From positions 4,464,001 through 4,528,000 of the forward strand of contig NZ_CP036287.1 of assembly GCF_007748095.1 (NCBI RefSeq): 64,000 bases of DNA, read 5' to 3'. The number at the start of each line of letters is the position of its first letter. The stretch's first letter is position 1. Shown here piece after piece: positions 43,935 to 52,209 of this stretch. Below the pieces are notes generated by a model. It made no database searches and was not told the DNA's origin. It saw only the letters and a list, made by a program, of their open reading frames with translations. This stretch comes from Engelhardtia mirabilis (GTDB lineage: Bacteria > Planctomycetota > UBA1135 > GCA-002686595). The position numbers and the translations under genes were made by a program.

Positions 43935-44186
43935 ATGACCGCCACGCGAGCCCAGATGCGAGTTCGCCTCCCGTCGGAATCCAGCCCCGGGAGGCTGGCC
44001 CGTTGCCGCCTGACCTCGCTCGAGGCCAAGCGACGACGACTCCGGCGCTGGTTCGTGGACGAGCTGGCTCAGTTGATCGCCGACGACGACGGCATGCCTG
44101 CGGGAGCGCCGGCGCGACTCGACGAGGTACTTCGGGCAATGAACGAGTTGGACGGCCATCTGGCCACCTACCGAAAGGACCGATGA
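43935..44186 (+). CDS. Small hypothetical protein coupled to HPF-like gene
   Basis: An 83-residue, Arg-rich protein with helical character (LEAKRRRLRRWFVDELAQLIADD and RLDEVLRAMNELDGHLATYRK). Its TGA stop overlaps the ATG of the next gene as ATGA, the main reason for accepting it as real. No family is recognised. It may be a small partner or regulator of the ribosome-associated factor downstream. Confidence 0.55.
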   Translation: MTATRAQMRVRLPSESSPGRLARCRLTSLEAKRRRLRRWFVDELAQLIADDDGMPAGAPARLDEVLRAMNELDGHLATYRKDR

Positions 44187-44509
44187 ATCTCGAACTTCGA
44201 TCGCGAGGGGTGCGGGTCACGCGGGAGCTGCGGGAACACGTGGAGAAGCGGCTGCACTTCGCCCTGGGCAGGTTCGCCGACCGACTGCACCGAATCCGCG
44301 TCGACCTCCAGGACGTGAACGGTCCGCGCGGAGGCGAGGACGTGGGCGTCCGCATCCGGGCCGAGATCCATCCCGGAGGCGTGCTGATCGTGGATGAGCT
44401 GCGCGAGTGTCCGTTCAGCGCCGTGGCCTCGGCCAGCGACCGCATTGGCCAGAGCGTCGCCCGCCGCATGAAACGAGTGGTCACTCGCCGCCGCCGACGG
44501 TCTGCCTGA
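44183..44509 (+). CDS. HPF/RaiA-like ribosome-associated protein
   Basis: A 108-residue protein with the ribosome hibernation factor pattern: LELRSRGVRVTRELREHVEKRL, then LHRIRVDLQDVNG, IRAEIHPGGVLIVDE, and a basic end (AVASASDRIGQSVARRMKRVVTRRRRR). Family members bind the 30S subunit between head and body and block translation in stationary phase. It lacks the long C-terminal dimerisation domain, like short HPF or YfiA. GAAAGGA precedes the ATG. Sequence match is moderate, so it could be a specialised paralogue. Confidence 0.72.
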   Translation: MNLELRSRGVRVTRELREHVEKRLHFALGRFADRLHRIRVDLQDVNGPRGGEDVGVRIRAEIHPGGVLIVDELRECPFSAVASASDRIGQSVARRMKRVVTRRRRRSA

Positions 44510-45097
44510 CCGGCGGCGCGCCGACCCACTGTGGAACTCGAGGACGCCCGCTAGCGCCGGCGGCCCTCGATCGAAGGGACGAAGCCGGGCGCTGCTGATC
44601 CAGCGGCGTCCGGCTTCAGCTTGATCCGGGCCACCGCGGCGGAGCTCGACCACCTCACGAGCGGCGAACGGATCGCGCCGTCTGTCCTGGAGCTTGGCTC
44701 GAGAACGTTCGACCGATGCCTTGGACCGGTCGTCGACGCAGGCGAGCGCTGCGATCATCGGACCGGCGGCGCGGGCGCGGCGTCGAGCGCGGACGAAGAG
44801 GCCGCTAGCGTTCCACGGTGACGTGCTCGGGGCCGTCTCCCCGGCCTCGCGAGTCCGGGACGAGTTCGACGGCCGGACCCAGAATCCACCTGCGCTGGAG
44901 CCCAAGTGGCCGCAACCCGCGCCGACTCCCGAGCCACCCGGTGTTCGGCCCGGCGGCCAGGCCGCACCAAACCGGATGTCAGGGTTGTCATGTCGCGTCG
45001 GCGAAGATCCGGGCCTACTGGTTCCTGGAACGCGCCCACATGTCGCCCGCCACTCCGCGGGTCGCTTCGGGCGCATGTTGAACCGGAGACCCTCCCC
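44510..45097. other. Intergenic region without convincing gene
   Basis: This 588-bp gap between the HPF-like gene and the beta-helix protein has open frames on both strands, but none shows a family pattern, membrane segment, plausible ribosome site or steady codon use. A GCGCGCC palindromic stretch lies just after the HPF stop. It may contain a decayed gene or a structured RNA; I could not identify either. Confidence 0.4.
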
Positions 45098-46621
45098 TTG
45101 AAGCACCAGCTAGTAACCCTCTCGGCCCTCGCCTTGCTCTCATCCGTCGCTGCGGCGATGGACACCGTCGTTGCCCCCGGCCAGAGCATCCAGGCGGCCA
45201 TCGACCTGTCCCAGAACGGCGATCGCGTGCTCGTCCAACCGGGCACCTACTTCGAGACAATCAGCTTCGACGGAAAGGGGATCGAAGTCATCGGCACCGG
45301 TGGCGCCGAGGTCACGATCCTCGACGGCGCGGCGGCCGGACCGATCGTGCGCTTCTTGCCCGGCCAGGACGCCAGCGCCCTGCTCCAGGGCTTCACCGTC
45401 ACCCACGGCCACGCGGCCTTGGGCGCGGGGGGCATCAACTCGGCCAGTGCGAGCCCGCGCATCGAGGACTGCACGATCCGCAGCAATAGCGGCAAGTTCG
45501 GCGGCGGCGTGTCGGGCAACCCGACCATGCGGCGCTGTGAGATCGCGGGCAACAGCTCGTCCCTCAGCTACGGTGGGGGCATCTACGGCGCCCCGCACCT
45601 GTACGAGTGCGTGATCGTCGACAACAGCGCGTCCGGGGCCGACGGCGGCGGCATCTACCTGACCGGTGGAGTCTGCAACGTCACGGACTGCGTCGTCGCC
45701 GCCAACCGGGTCGTCTTGGGCGATCCGGCCAGGGGTGGCGGCATCGCGGTCCACTCCAGCGCCGTGGCCACGATCGAGCGCAGCGTGATCGCCGACAACG
45801 CGGGCTTCGGCAACATCTTCGGCTCCTATGCCGGTGGCATCTGGGCCACGCCGTCGACCACCATCGACAGTTGCACGATCGTCGGCAACCGCTCCGTCTC
45901 CGGTGGCAACACCGCCGGCGGCGGCGTCTGGGGGGCGACGACGATCCGGAACACGATCCTGCGCGGGAACGAGCCCGACCAGCTCGCGAACAACCCCACG
46001 GTGGCCTGGTCGAACGTCGAGGGCGGCTACGCCGGGCTCGGCAACTTCGACGCCGACGCGCTCTTCGTCGCGCCCACGGCCTCCGCGGACCTGCACCTCG
46101 CGTCCGCGTCGCCCTGCATCGACGCCGGCAATCCGAGCCAGGTCGACCCCGACGGGACGCGCATCGACGTGGGTGCCTTCCCCTTCGCGACCCTCTATCC
46201 GCGTGGCAACACGGCCGCGGCGGATTGGGTCGCGCCGAGCTGGACCGAGCTCTCGACGACTACCGGCGGGCTGCACGCCCTGCGGATCTCCCTCGAAGCG
46301 GCGCACGCCGGTGAGCCCTACTTCCTGCTCGGCAGCTTCAGTGGCACCACGCCGGGCCTGGTGCTCGACGGACAGACCCTGCCGCTGGTCGTCGACGCCT
46401 ACACCAGCCTGACCCTCGTCGCCCCGGCCGCCGCCGGTCTGGCCGGATCGATCGGGATCCTCGACGGCGACGGCCGCGCCGAAGCCACGCTGACCCTGCC
46501 CGCGGGAGCCGTGACCAGCCTGGCCGGCGCGACGATTCACCACGCTGCCCTGACCATCGACCTCGCCATTCTCGCGGTCGGTGCGACGACGAACGCGGTG
46601 GCGCTGCAACTGCTGCCGTGA
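45098..46621 (+). CDS. Secreted right-handed beta-helix protein with shared C-terminal domain
   Basis: A 507-residue secreted protein. The signal peptide begins at a TTG (LKHQLVTLSALALLSSVAAA) with GGAGA upstream. Residues about 25-330 form a parallel beta-helix of the pectate lyase/NosD type: the start GQSIQAAIDLSQNGDRVLV and PGTYFETISFDGKGIEVIG, then rungs with GGGI and CTI..N phrases. The C-terminal 110 residues contain PYFLLGSFSGTTPG, LPLVVDAYTSLTL, TSLAGATIHHAALTI and end TTNAVALQLLP, which closely match the end of the protein at 9114-10775. No lyase active site is recognised, so binding or structural roles are as likely as enzyme activity. Confidence 0.78.
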   Translation: MKHQLVTLSALALLSSVAAAMDTVVAPGQSIQAAIDLSQNGDRVLVQPGTYFETISFDGKGIEVIGTGGAEVTILDGAAAGPIVRFLPGQDASALLQGFTVTHGHAALGAGGINSASASPRIEDCTIRSNSGKFGGGVSGNPTMRRCEIAGNSSSLSYGGGIYGAPHLYECVIVDNSASGADGGGIYLTGGVCNVTDCVVAANRVVLGDPARGGGIAVHSSAVATIERSVIADNAGFGNIFGSYAGGIWATPSTTIDSCTIVGNRSVSGGNTAGGGVWGATTIRNTILRGNEPDQLANNPTVAWSNVEGGYAGLGNFDADALFVAPTASADLHLASASPCIDAGNPSQVDPDGTRIDVGAFPFATLYPRGNTAAADWVAPSWTELSTTTGGLHALRISLEAAHAGEPYFLLGSFSGTTPGLVLDGQTLPLVVDAYTSLTLVAPAAAGLAGSIGILDGDGRAEATLTLPAGAVTSLAGATIHHAALTIDLAILAVGATTNAVALQLLP

Positions 46622-46660
46622 TCGCCGGTCGGGATTCCGCGCTCGGGTCCTGAGCGCGAA

Positions 46661-46709
46661 GTTCGGCGGCACCTGCCCGGCCTCGAGCCGCCTGCAGGTG
46701 CCGCCGAAC
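46661..46709. terminator. 16-bp perfect hairpin 3' of the beta-helix gene
   Basis: GTTCGGCGGCACCTGC and GCAGGTGCCGCCGAAC are exact reverse complements around a 17-nt loop, 40 bp after the stop. There is no U tract. The left arm with its flank (CGAAGTTCGGCGGCACCTGC) resembles the end of the nearby MITE (AGAAGTTCGGCGTCACTTCC), so it may be a decayed relative rather than a dedicated terminator. Confidence 0.55.
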
Positions 46710-46724
46710 CGTAGCGGCCGACCC

Positions 46725-46889
46725 TAGTGTCCTGGATCGGAAATTCGGCGTCACTGCCCGGAGGTCCGATCGATGCTGGCTAGGCGCGCCGACGACGCGT
46801 ATCCGCTGCGATACTCCGAGGAGGCGCTGGCGACGCCAGCGGCGATCGGAGCCCGGGAAGTGACGCCGAACTTCTGATCCAGGACACTA
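46725..46889. mobile_element. 165-bp MITE, copy 2 (reverse orientation)
   Basis: It begins TAGTGTCCTGGATCGGAAAT and ends ACTTCTGATCCAGGACACTA. Its reverse complement matches copy 1 at 30044-30208 over the full 165 bp with about four changes. TA flanks both ends. Its right end lies against the 3' end of the M20 gene and provides that gene's stop codon. Confidence 0.9.
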
Positions 46890-47969
46890 GCCCCGGGTGC
46901 CCTGTGCGACGGCGCGCTCGAGCAGGGCTGGCACGAGGTCCACGTAGCGCGCGATCCCGCGCTCGAGTTCGCCGATGGCGATGCGTTCGTGCTCGGTGTG
47001 CGCGTCGGCGATGTCGCCGGGCCCCATCAACAGGGGCTGACCCCAGGCGGGCAGGTAGGGGGCGTCCGTGCCGAAGGCCACGACCTCGGCCGGCTCGCCC
47101 TCGGGCACCAGGAACTCCACGGGGCCGTAGCGCACGTGGACGTCCAGCTCCACTTCGCCCGATAGGCCACCGCGCAGGCGAGCCTCGACCTCCTTCGGGC
47201 CTTCGACGGCGCGCACCAGGAGGTCGGCGTGGGCCTCGCCGGCGACGACGTTGTCGGCCACGCCCCCCGCGATCACGCCGACGTTCAGCGAGCCCGCACC
47301 GAAGACCGGGTGTTGGCCCCAGTCCTGCCCGATCAGTCGCGCACAACAACCGACGAGCGCGTGCACCGCCGAGGGCCCGCGCGGATCCGAGGAGTGCGAG
47401 GGCACGCCCTTGGCGCGCAGGGCGGCGCGCAACATGCCCTTGTGACCGCGCACGAAGCGGTTGCCGGTCGGCTCCCCGACGACGATGAAGCTCGGCGCCT
47501 GGTCGAGCTCGAGGGCTCCGGAGACCAGGGCACGCTGGGCGGCCAGGGCACCGTCCGAGTCGACCTCCTCGCCGACGGTCCAGAGCAGGCCGAAGTCACC
47601 CAGTCCCCCGTCGACCAGCCGGCGCGAGGCCTCGGCCATGGCAAGGGCCACGCCCTTCGCGTCGCAGGCCCCGCGACCGTGGACGTGGGTGCGGTCGGCC
47701 CGCGCTCCGAACCAGGGCGGGACCGTATCCAGGTGCGTGCAGAGCACGACCCGCGGCGAACCGACGCGGGCAAACAGGCTCGCTCGGCCGGCACCCACGT
47801 CGATCGGCTCCACGTCGAGCCCCCGCCGTTCGAGGGCGCGCCGGGCGAGGTCTGTGAAGGGCGCCTCGGTCCCGCTGACGGACGCTACCTCGATCCAGTC
47901 CAGGAGCTCGGCGACCAAGGCCGATGCCGCCGGTCCGGTGCGACCCACTCCTGTTCGGTGACCCTCCAT
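46887..47969 (-). CDS. M20-family metallodeacylase (ArgE/DapE-like)
   Basis: A 360-residue M20 zinc peptidase-family enzyme. Metal ligands and catalytic residues are in VVLCTHLDTVPPWF (His, Asp), HGRGACDAKGVALAM (Asp), LLWTVGEEVDSDG (catalytic Glu pair) and IVVGEPTGNRFVRGHKG. It is most like acetylornithine deacetylase, acetyl-lysine deacetylase or DapE, which remove N-acyl groups in arginine or lysine synthesis. The ATG at 47969 is chosen because TAGCCT lies 7 nt upstream. The TAG stop (46887-46889) is part of the terminal repeat of the adjacent MITE, so the original C-terminus may have been slightly altered. Confidence 0.85.
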   Translation of the reverse strand: MEGHRTGVGRTGPAASALVAELLDWIEVASVSGTEAPFTDLARRALERRGLDVEPIDVGAGRASLFARVGSPRVVLCTHLDTVPPWFGARADRTHVHGRGACDAKGVALAMAEASRRLVDGGLGDFGLLWTVGEEVDSDGALAAQRALVSGALELDQAPSFIVVGEPTGNRFVRGHKGMLRAALRAKGVPSHSSDPRGPSAVHALVGCCARLIGQDWGQHPVFGAGSLNVGVIAGGVADNVVAGEAHADLLVRAVEGPKEVEARLRGGLSGEVELDVHVRYGPVEFLVPEGEPAEVVAFGTDAPYLPAWGQPLLMGPGDIADAHTEHERIAIGELERGIARYVDLVPALLERAVAQGTRG

Positions 47970-47982
47970 CGGCGTGAGGCTA
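47970..47982 (-). promoter_or_regulatory. Candidate leaderless -10 element of the M20 gene
   Basis: On the - strand TAGCCT (47982-47977) is followed by CACGCCG and then the ATG at 47969. It faces away from the similar element at 48039, so the 81-bp gap appears to hold two back-to-back leaderless promoters. Confidence 0.55.
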
Positions 47983-48038
47983 ACCGATCGAAGGTTCGGC
48001 GACTGGGGACCTCGATTCTCGGTCACCCCAGCGCGCAC

Positions 48039-48050
48039 TATCCTGCGCCC
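48039..48050 (+). promoter_or_regulatory. Candidate leaderless -10 element of the ankyrin gene
   Basis: TATCCT at 48039-48044, then GCGCCC and the ATG at 48051; identical to the elements before mqnA and the DUF1801 gene. Confidence 0.6.
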
Positions 48051-48683
48051 ATGATCGCTCGAGTCCGCGCCGCCATCGACACCGCCGACCTGGAAGCCCT
48101 ACGGTCCTTGATCGCCGCCGAGCCGGAGCTGGCGGAGGCCGACGTGCACTTCGGCGAGGGTGGTAAGAACCGGGTGCCGCCCCTGCACTACGTGTGCGAC
48201 GCGGCCTTCGAGGGCAAGCTCGACCAGGGCCAGGCCCTCGAGCTCGCGGACGCGCTGCTCGCCGCCGGGGTCGATCCCGAGCGCGCCTATGCCAAGTCCG
48301 GGGACACCTTCCTGATCGCGGCCGCCAGCCTGGGGGTCGAGAGTGTCGCCCTGCGCCTGGTGGAGCGCGGCGTCGATGTCACCGGACGAGGTTTGTTCGG
48401 CGCGACGGCGCTGCACTGGGCCGCCCACATGGGACTGGCGCGCTTGGTGGAAGCCCTGATCGCGGCCGGAGCCGACTTGGACCAGCGCGACGACAGGTAC
48501 GAGGGCACGCCATTGCACTGGGCGCTGCACGGTTGGACCGAGCATCGCGCGAGCCAACGCGATCGCGTCCCCGCGGCGGTGCGAGCGCTGCTGCGCGGGG
48601 GCGCGCGCCTGCCTGCCGACATCTGCAACGGCCTGGGGCCCGGCGACGACGAGCTGCGGCGCGCCTTGACCGAGCCCGTGTGA
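48051..48683 (+). CDS. Ankyrin-repeat protein
   Basis: A 210-residue cytosolic protein with about four ankyrin repeats: DLEALRSLIAAEPELAEADV, PPLHYVCDAAFEG with LADALLAAGVDPE, TFLIAAASLGVESVALRLVE, and ATALHWAAHMGLARLVEALI followed by GTPLHWALHGWTE. Ankyrin repeats mediate protein-protein contacts; no other domain is present. There is no signal peptide. It is divergent from the M20 gene, with 81 bp between the two start codons. Confidence 0.85.
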   Translation: MIARVRAAIDTADLEALRSLIAAEPELAEADVHFGEGGKNRVPPLHYVCDAAFEGKLDQGQALELADALLAAGVDPERAYAKSGDTFLIAAASLGVESVALRLVERGVDVTGRGLFGATALHWAAHMGLARLVEALIAAGADLDQRDDRYEGTPLHWALHGWTEHRASQRDRVPAAVRALLRGGARLPADICNGLGPGDDELRRALTEPV

Positions 48684-48783
48684 TCTGGCTTCGGCCCCGT
48701 TGCGCCAAAGGGGAGCCCCCGATCGGCGGCGGCGACCGACTCGAGCCAGGGTCGACTCCCGCTGTAATCGATGCGGATTCGGT

Positions 48784-51336
48784 TCAGTAGCCGCTCAAGA
48801 CAACCGTCTCGCGGTTGCTGAGCTGCAGCGCGGGCCCGAACAGGGCCTGCAGCTCGACCACGGCTCCGACCAAGGCAGGGACGGCGGGCACCGCGATCGG
48901 ATCACTGGCCGTCCCATTCGGATCGAACGCCCCGGACTCGATCCCGACCAGAGTCGTGAGGTCGATCAAGAGGGTCCCGAAGGGCGGCAACGGCAGGTCC
49001 GTGCGCGCGGTGGCGAGGGCCACCTGCCAGGTCGTGTGGTCTGGACTCCAAAGGTCGAGTACCAAGTCCTTGCCGACCCGCGGAAGAGCGCGCCACGCCA
49101 GTTGATGGGTGCGCTCGAGCGCCACCTGCAGGCGAACATCGCTGGCCAAGAGCAGGTCGGGTGCCCCGTCCCCGTCGAGGTCGGCGAGAGCCAGGTCGGT
49201 CTGCGGGCCGGACGGCGACAGACCCGCGAGGGGCGCGGCGGTGAACGTCCCCAGCCCGTCGTTCAGGTGCAACAGCGGACTGGTCGGGTCTCCGAACGGG
49301 CTCGTCGCGGGCAGCCCCGGCAGGAGCAGGTCCACGTCTCCGTCGAGATCGACGTCCCCCACTCCAATGCCTTCGGTCACGTTGAGTGCCGCGCCGAGGC
49401 CCGGGCTGTCGACCAACAGGCCGAAGCCCGTGTTGATCCACAGACGATCTTGGGCACCGACTGCGCCCGCTCCGTTGCCCACGACCACGTCCAACGCGCC
49501 GTCGCCGTTCAGGTCGGCGAGGGCGAGGGAGTAGCTCGCGTCCGCTTGCCCCGGCAGCAGGGCACTGACGTCCACGAGCAGCCCTCCCAGATTGCCGATC
49601 AACAGGTTGGGCGCACCACTGCCGTCCCCGGCAGCCGCCGCGAGCAGGTCTGGATCGCCGTCGCCGTCCAGGTCCCCGGCCACCACGTCGTGTAGACCCG
49701 CCGGCAGGGTCGGAAGCGCTCCGCTCGCGTCCACGAAGGTGCCGCTTCCATCGCCCAGCCACAGGCGCCCGCCATCACCCACGAGGACGGCGTCCAAGTC
49801 CCCGTCACCGTCGATGTCGGTCAACACCCCTGCGCGCAGGGCCGTGCCCACCGCGGGCACCGGAGCCGGCGCGAAGGCTCCGCCACCGACCGACAACAGC
49901 AGCACCGGATCGGCCGCTCCGCGGCAGAGCAAGAGATCCAGGTCGCCGTCGCCGTCCACGTCGCCCGTGGCGATGTCGAGGGCCCCAGCCGAGGTCAGCA
50001 CGACCTCGGGCTCGAGGTCGCCACCACCGCCGTTGGGAACGAGCACGGTGCCCTCCGCCCGCGCCAGGATCACGTCGAGGTCCAGGTCCCCGTCGACGTC
50101 GATCGTGGCGATCGCCCGCGGCGAGCGGGGCGCGGCGCGCCAGCCGGCGGACGCGTCGGCGAAGGTCCCCGCGCCGTCGTTGAACGCCGGACGCAGGGGT
50201 GCGCCATGGCCGCCGCGCAGCAGGTCGAGGTCCCCGTCGGCGTCCAGGTCCACGAGCTCGATGAAGGTCGTCCGCTCACCGTAGCCAACCAGGGCGCCTA
50301 CGGCTTCCGTGAAGACCCCGCCGCCGTTGAGCAGCAGTCGATCCGCTCCATCGGTCGCGCCAGGTCCGTTGCCGACCACTCCGTCGGGGTCTCCGTCGCC
50401 ATCCACGTCACCAATGGCCAGGGCTTGACCCAGATCCGCGTCCGCAGGGAGTGCGCCCGTGGCTTCGGTGAAGACGCCCGCACCTCCATTCGACAAGAGT
50501 TGGTCCGCGCCTTCGCGTACGAGCCAAGCATCCAGATCCCCGTCGCCATCGGCGTCCAGCAGCTGCAGGTCATTCGCGCCGACCGTCCCTACGGGAAGTG
50601 CGGCCGGGTCGACGGGATAGCCACCCAGGCCGTCCTCGCGCGCTACCCAAGCCTGCGAGCCGACGAACGGCACGACTCCGGAGCCGAACAGGTCCATGGA
50701 TCCGTTGCCGTCGAGGTCACCGACGCGGGCCAGGGAGGTCGGTGTTGTGACGACAGCGCCCCCTCCGCCCGCGAAGGAGATGTTCAGGTTGCCGCCGTTG
50801 GTTCGCAGCAGGTCCGCGCGGCTGTCCCCGGCGACGTCGACCAGATCGACGAACACGGTCGAGTCCGTGACGAAGAACTGCGCCTGGACGAAGTTGCCCG
50901 TCCCGTCGCCGACGAAGAGCTTGTCGCGCCCGCCCGCGTGGCCGTCGGCGGCGACGATCAGGTCCGTGTGGCCGTCGCCGTTCCAATCGCCCGCACCGAT
51001 CGACGGACAGAAGTCCGAGAAGATGTCCAAGCCGGGGACGGTCGCGAGCAGGGCACCAGCCCCATCGTTCCCGTAGCGCGCCAGCATCGGCCCGGTCAGG
51101 AAGTTCGAAAGACCGAGCAGCACGTCGGGCCGTTGGTCCCCATCCAGGTCAGCCATCACCCCGCACAGGGTGTTGGGCGCATCGCCGGGCGCCGCGCCGT
51201 GCAGCTCTGCATAGGTCTGTGCCGCGGCGGTTGCACTGCAGGCTACGGCGAGACCGAGCGCCCGAGCGAACCAGGTGGACCGGCGGGCATCGACGAACAT
51301 GCGGTCGAGCGAGGGCGGAAGGTCGAATCGATTCAT
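48784..51336 (-). CDS. Large secreted FG-GAP/VCBS repeat protein
   Basis: An 850-residue secreted protein. A signal peptide with a long n-region (about residues 20-42, WFARALGLAVACSATAAA) is followed by more than ten FG-GAP/VCBS repeats with DxDxDG calcium loops (GDLDGNGSMDLFG, DADGDGDLDAWLV, GDVDGDGDPDGVV, VDLDADGDLDLLRG, GDVDLDGDVDLLL). They should form one or two beta-propellers. The C-terminus contains PALVGAVVELQALFG and ends LSNRETVVLSGY, the signature shared with other secreted proteins here. The ATG at 51336 has GAGGAGA upstream. No enzyme activity is expected. Confidence 0.82.
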   Translation of the reverse strand: MNRFDLPPSLDRMFVDARRSTWFARALGLAVACSATAAAQTYAELHGAAPGDAPNTLCGVMADLDGDQRPDVLLGLSNFLTGPMLARYGNDGAGALLATVPGLDIFSDFCPSIGAGDWNGDGHTDLIVAADGHAGGRDKLFVGDGTGNFVQAQFFVTDSTVFVDLVDVAGDSRADLLRTNGGNLNISFAGGGGAVVTTPTSLARVGDLDGNGSMDLFGSGVVPFVGSQAWVAREDGLGGYPVDPAALPVGTVGANDLQLLDADGDGDLDAWLVREGADQLLSNGGAGVFTEATGALPADADLGQALAIGDVDGDGDPDGVVGNGPGATDGADRLLLNGGGVFTEAVGALVGYGERTTFIELVDLDADGDLDLLRGGHGAPLRPAFNDGAGTFADASAGWRAAPRSPRAIATIDVDGDLDLDVILARAEGTVLVPNGGGGDLEPEVVLTSAGALDIATGDVDGDGDLDLLLCRGAADPVLLLSVGGGAFAPAPVPAVGTALRAGVLTDIDGDGDLDAVLVGDGGRLWLGDGSGTFVDASGALPTLPAGLHDVVAGDLDGDGDPDLLAAAAGDGSGAPNLLIGNLGGLLVDVSALLPGQADASYSLALADLNGDGALDVVVGNGAGAVGAQDRLWINTGFGLLVDSPGLGAALNVTEGIGVGDVDLDGDVDLLLPGLPATSPFGDPTSPLLHLNDGLGTFTAAPLAGLSPSGPQTDLALADLDGDGAPDLLLASDVRLQVALERTHQLAWRALPRVGKDLVLDLWSPDHTTWQVALATARTDLPLPPFGTLLIDLTTLVGIESGAFDPNGTASDPIAVPAVPALVGAVVELQALFGPALQLSNRETVVLSGY

Positions 51337-51519
51337 GGCGGATCTCCTCTGCGGGGTGTTCGCCGGCGGGGCCGAGCAGTCCTGCGTGACGATCAGACCA
51401 GGATCCGGGCCGGACGGCGTGTGGACCCGGTCAATAATCGGACCCAGGACTCCTCAGACCCGGTCGGCTCGGCCGAGGATCGTCCGCCGAGCCCGTGGCC
51501 CGCCCCACCCGCGCCCCCG

Positions 51520-51531
51520 TACCCTGCGCCC
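51520..51531 (+). promoter_or_regulatory. Candidate leaderless -10 element of the SEC-C gene
   Basis: TACCCT at 51520-51525, then GCGCCC and the ATG at 51532; one base different from the TATCCT versions. Confidence 0.55.
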
Positions 51532-52023
51532 ATGGCCGACCGCCGCATCACCCTCGAGACCGCCGCGTTCCTCGACTCGCCCCAGGCAGCCGCCCTGCGC
51601 GGCATCTCCGCCGCCGATCGGCGCACGGTCTCAGAGCGCCTGCTCGAGGCCATCCATCGGGACTTCGGGCGCGACCCGGCAGAGCTCGACGGCGAGGCCC
51701 TGCGCGACCTCTTGGGCACGGTCCTGCCAGGGCGCTTCGCCCCGCGCGATCCCCTCGCCGCCCACGTACCCGCGGTGCTCGAGGCCTACCTCGCCCACCT
51801 GCGCGAGGTGGCGGTCGTGACCCACGCCTTCGAGCTCTCCATGGCCGTGGATCCGGGCCTCGAAGCCTTCGCCGCCGCCGTCGCGTCCGGCGCAGCCCCG
51901 CGCCGCACCACCGCCCGCGAGTCCAAGCCCTTCGAGCACGGCGCCGCCAAGACCGGCCGCAACGACCCCTGCCCCTGCGGCTCCGGCAAGAAGTTCAAGC
52001 AGTGCCACGGCAAGCAGGGCTGA
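51532..52023 (+). CDS. SEC-C zinc-motif protein
   Basis: A 163-residue protein with a helical N-terminal domain (TLETAAFLDSPQAAALRGIS, AHVPAVLEAYLAHLREVAVV) and a C-terminal SEC-C motif NDPCPCGSGKKFKQCHG (about residues 144-160). SEC-C motifs bind zinc and occur at the end of SecA and in many small proteins that contact ribosomes or SecB. The function is not known. The ATG at 51532 directly follows a TANNNT element. Confidence 0.8.
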   Translation: MADRRITLETAAFLDSPQAAALRGISAADRRTVSERLLEAIHRDFGRDPAELDGEALRDLLGTVLPGRFAPRDPLAAHVPAVLEAYLAHLREVAVVTHAFELSMAVDPGLEAFAAAVASGAAPRRTTARESKPFEHGAAKTGRNDPCPCGSGKKFKQCHGKQG

Positions 52024-52157
52024 GAGCGGCCCTTCGGGATGCGCGCGGCGCCGATAGCGGCGCGTAGGCGACGGCAACCCCATGAGGCGGTGGTTGTAGA
52101 GGCTGTAACGCGTCGCCTGCGACGGTGTAGGCGACCGCGACCTTCCAGCGCGCGGCC

Positions 52158-52196
52158 GCCGCGCTCCGTGAACGACATCGTTCCCCGGAGCGCGGC
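52158..52196. terminator. Bidirectional hairpin between convergent genes
   Basis: GCCGCGCTCC (52158-52167) and GGAGCGCGGC (52187-52196) pair over 10 bp around a 19-nt loop. It lies between the SEC-C gene (+) and the beta-propeller gene (-), 13 bp from the latter's stop, so it could serve both. There is no U tract. Confidence 0.5.
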
Positions 52197-52209
52197 GAGC
52201 CCTCTCAGT

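Noticed and set aside
44621..44821. Short open frame in the 588-bp gap after the HPF-like gene
   Set aside because: No ribosome site, no family pattern, and the composition does not differ from the other frames of the gap.
45140..46672. 510-codon frame on the - strand across the beta-helix gene
   Set aside because: It is antisense to a protein with a signal peptide and beta-helix rungs, and its own translation lacks domains.
30044..46889. A composite transposon bounded by the two 165-bp elements
   Set aside because: The elements lack a transposase, and the 16.5 kb between them holds ordinary chromosomal genes with codon use like the flanks, so a mobile composite is not supported.
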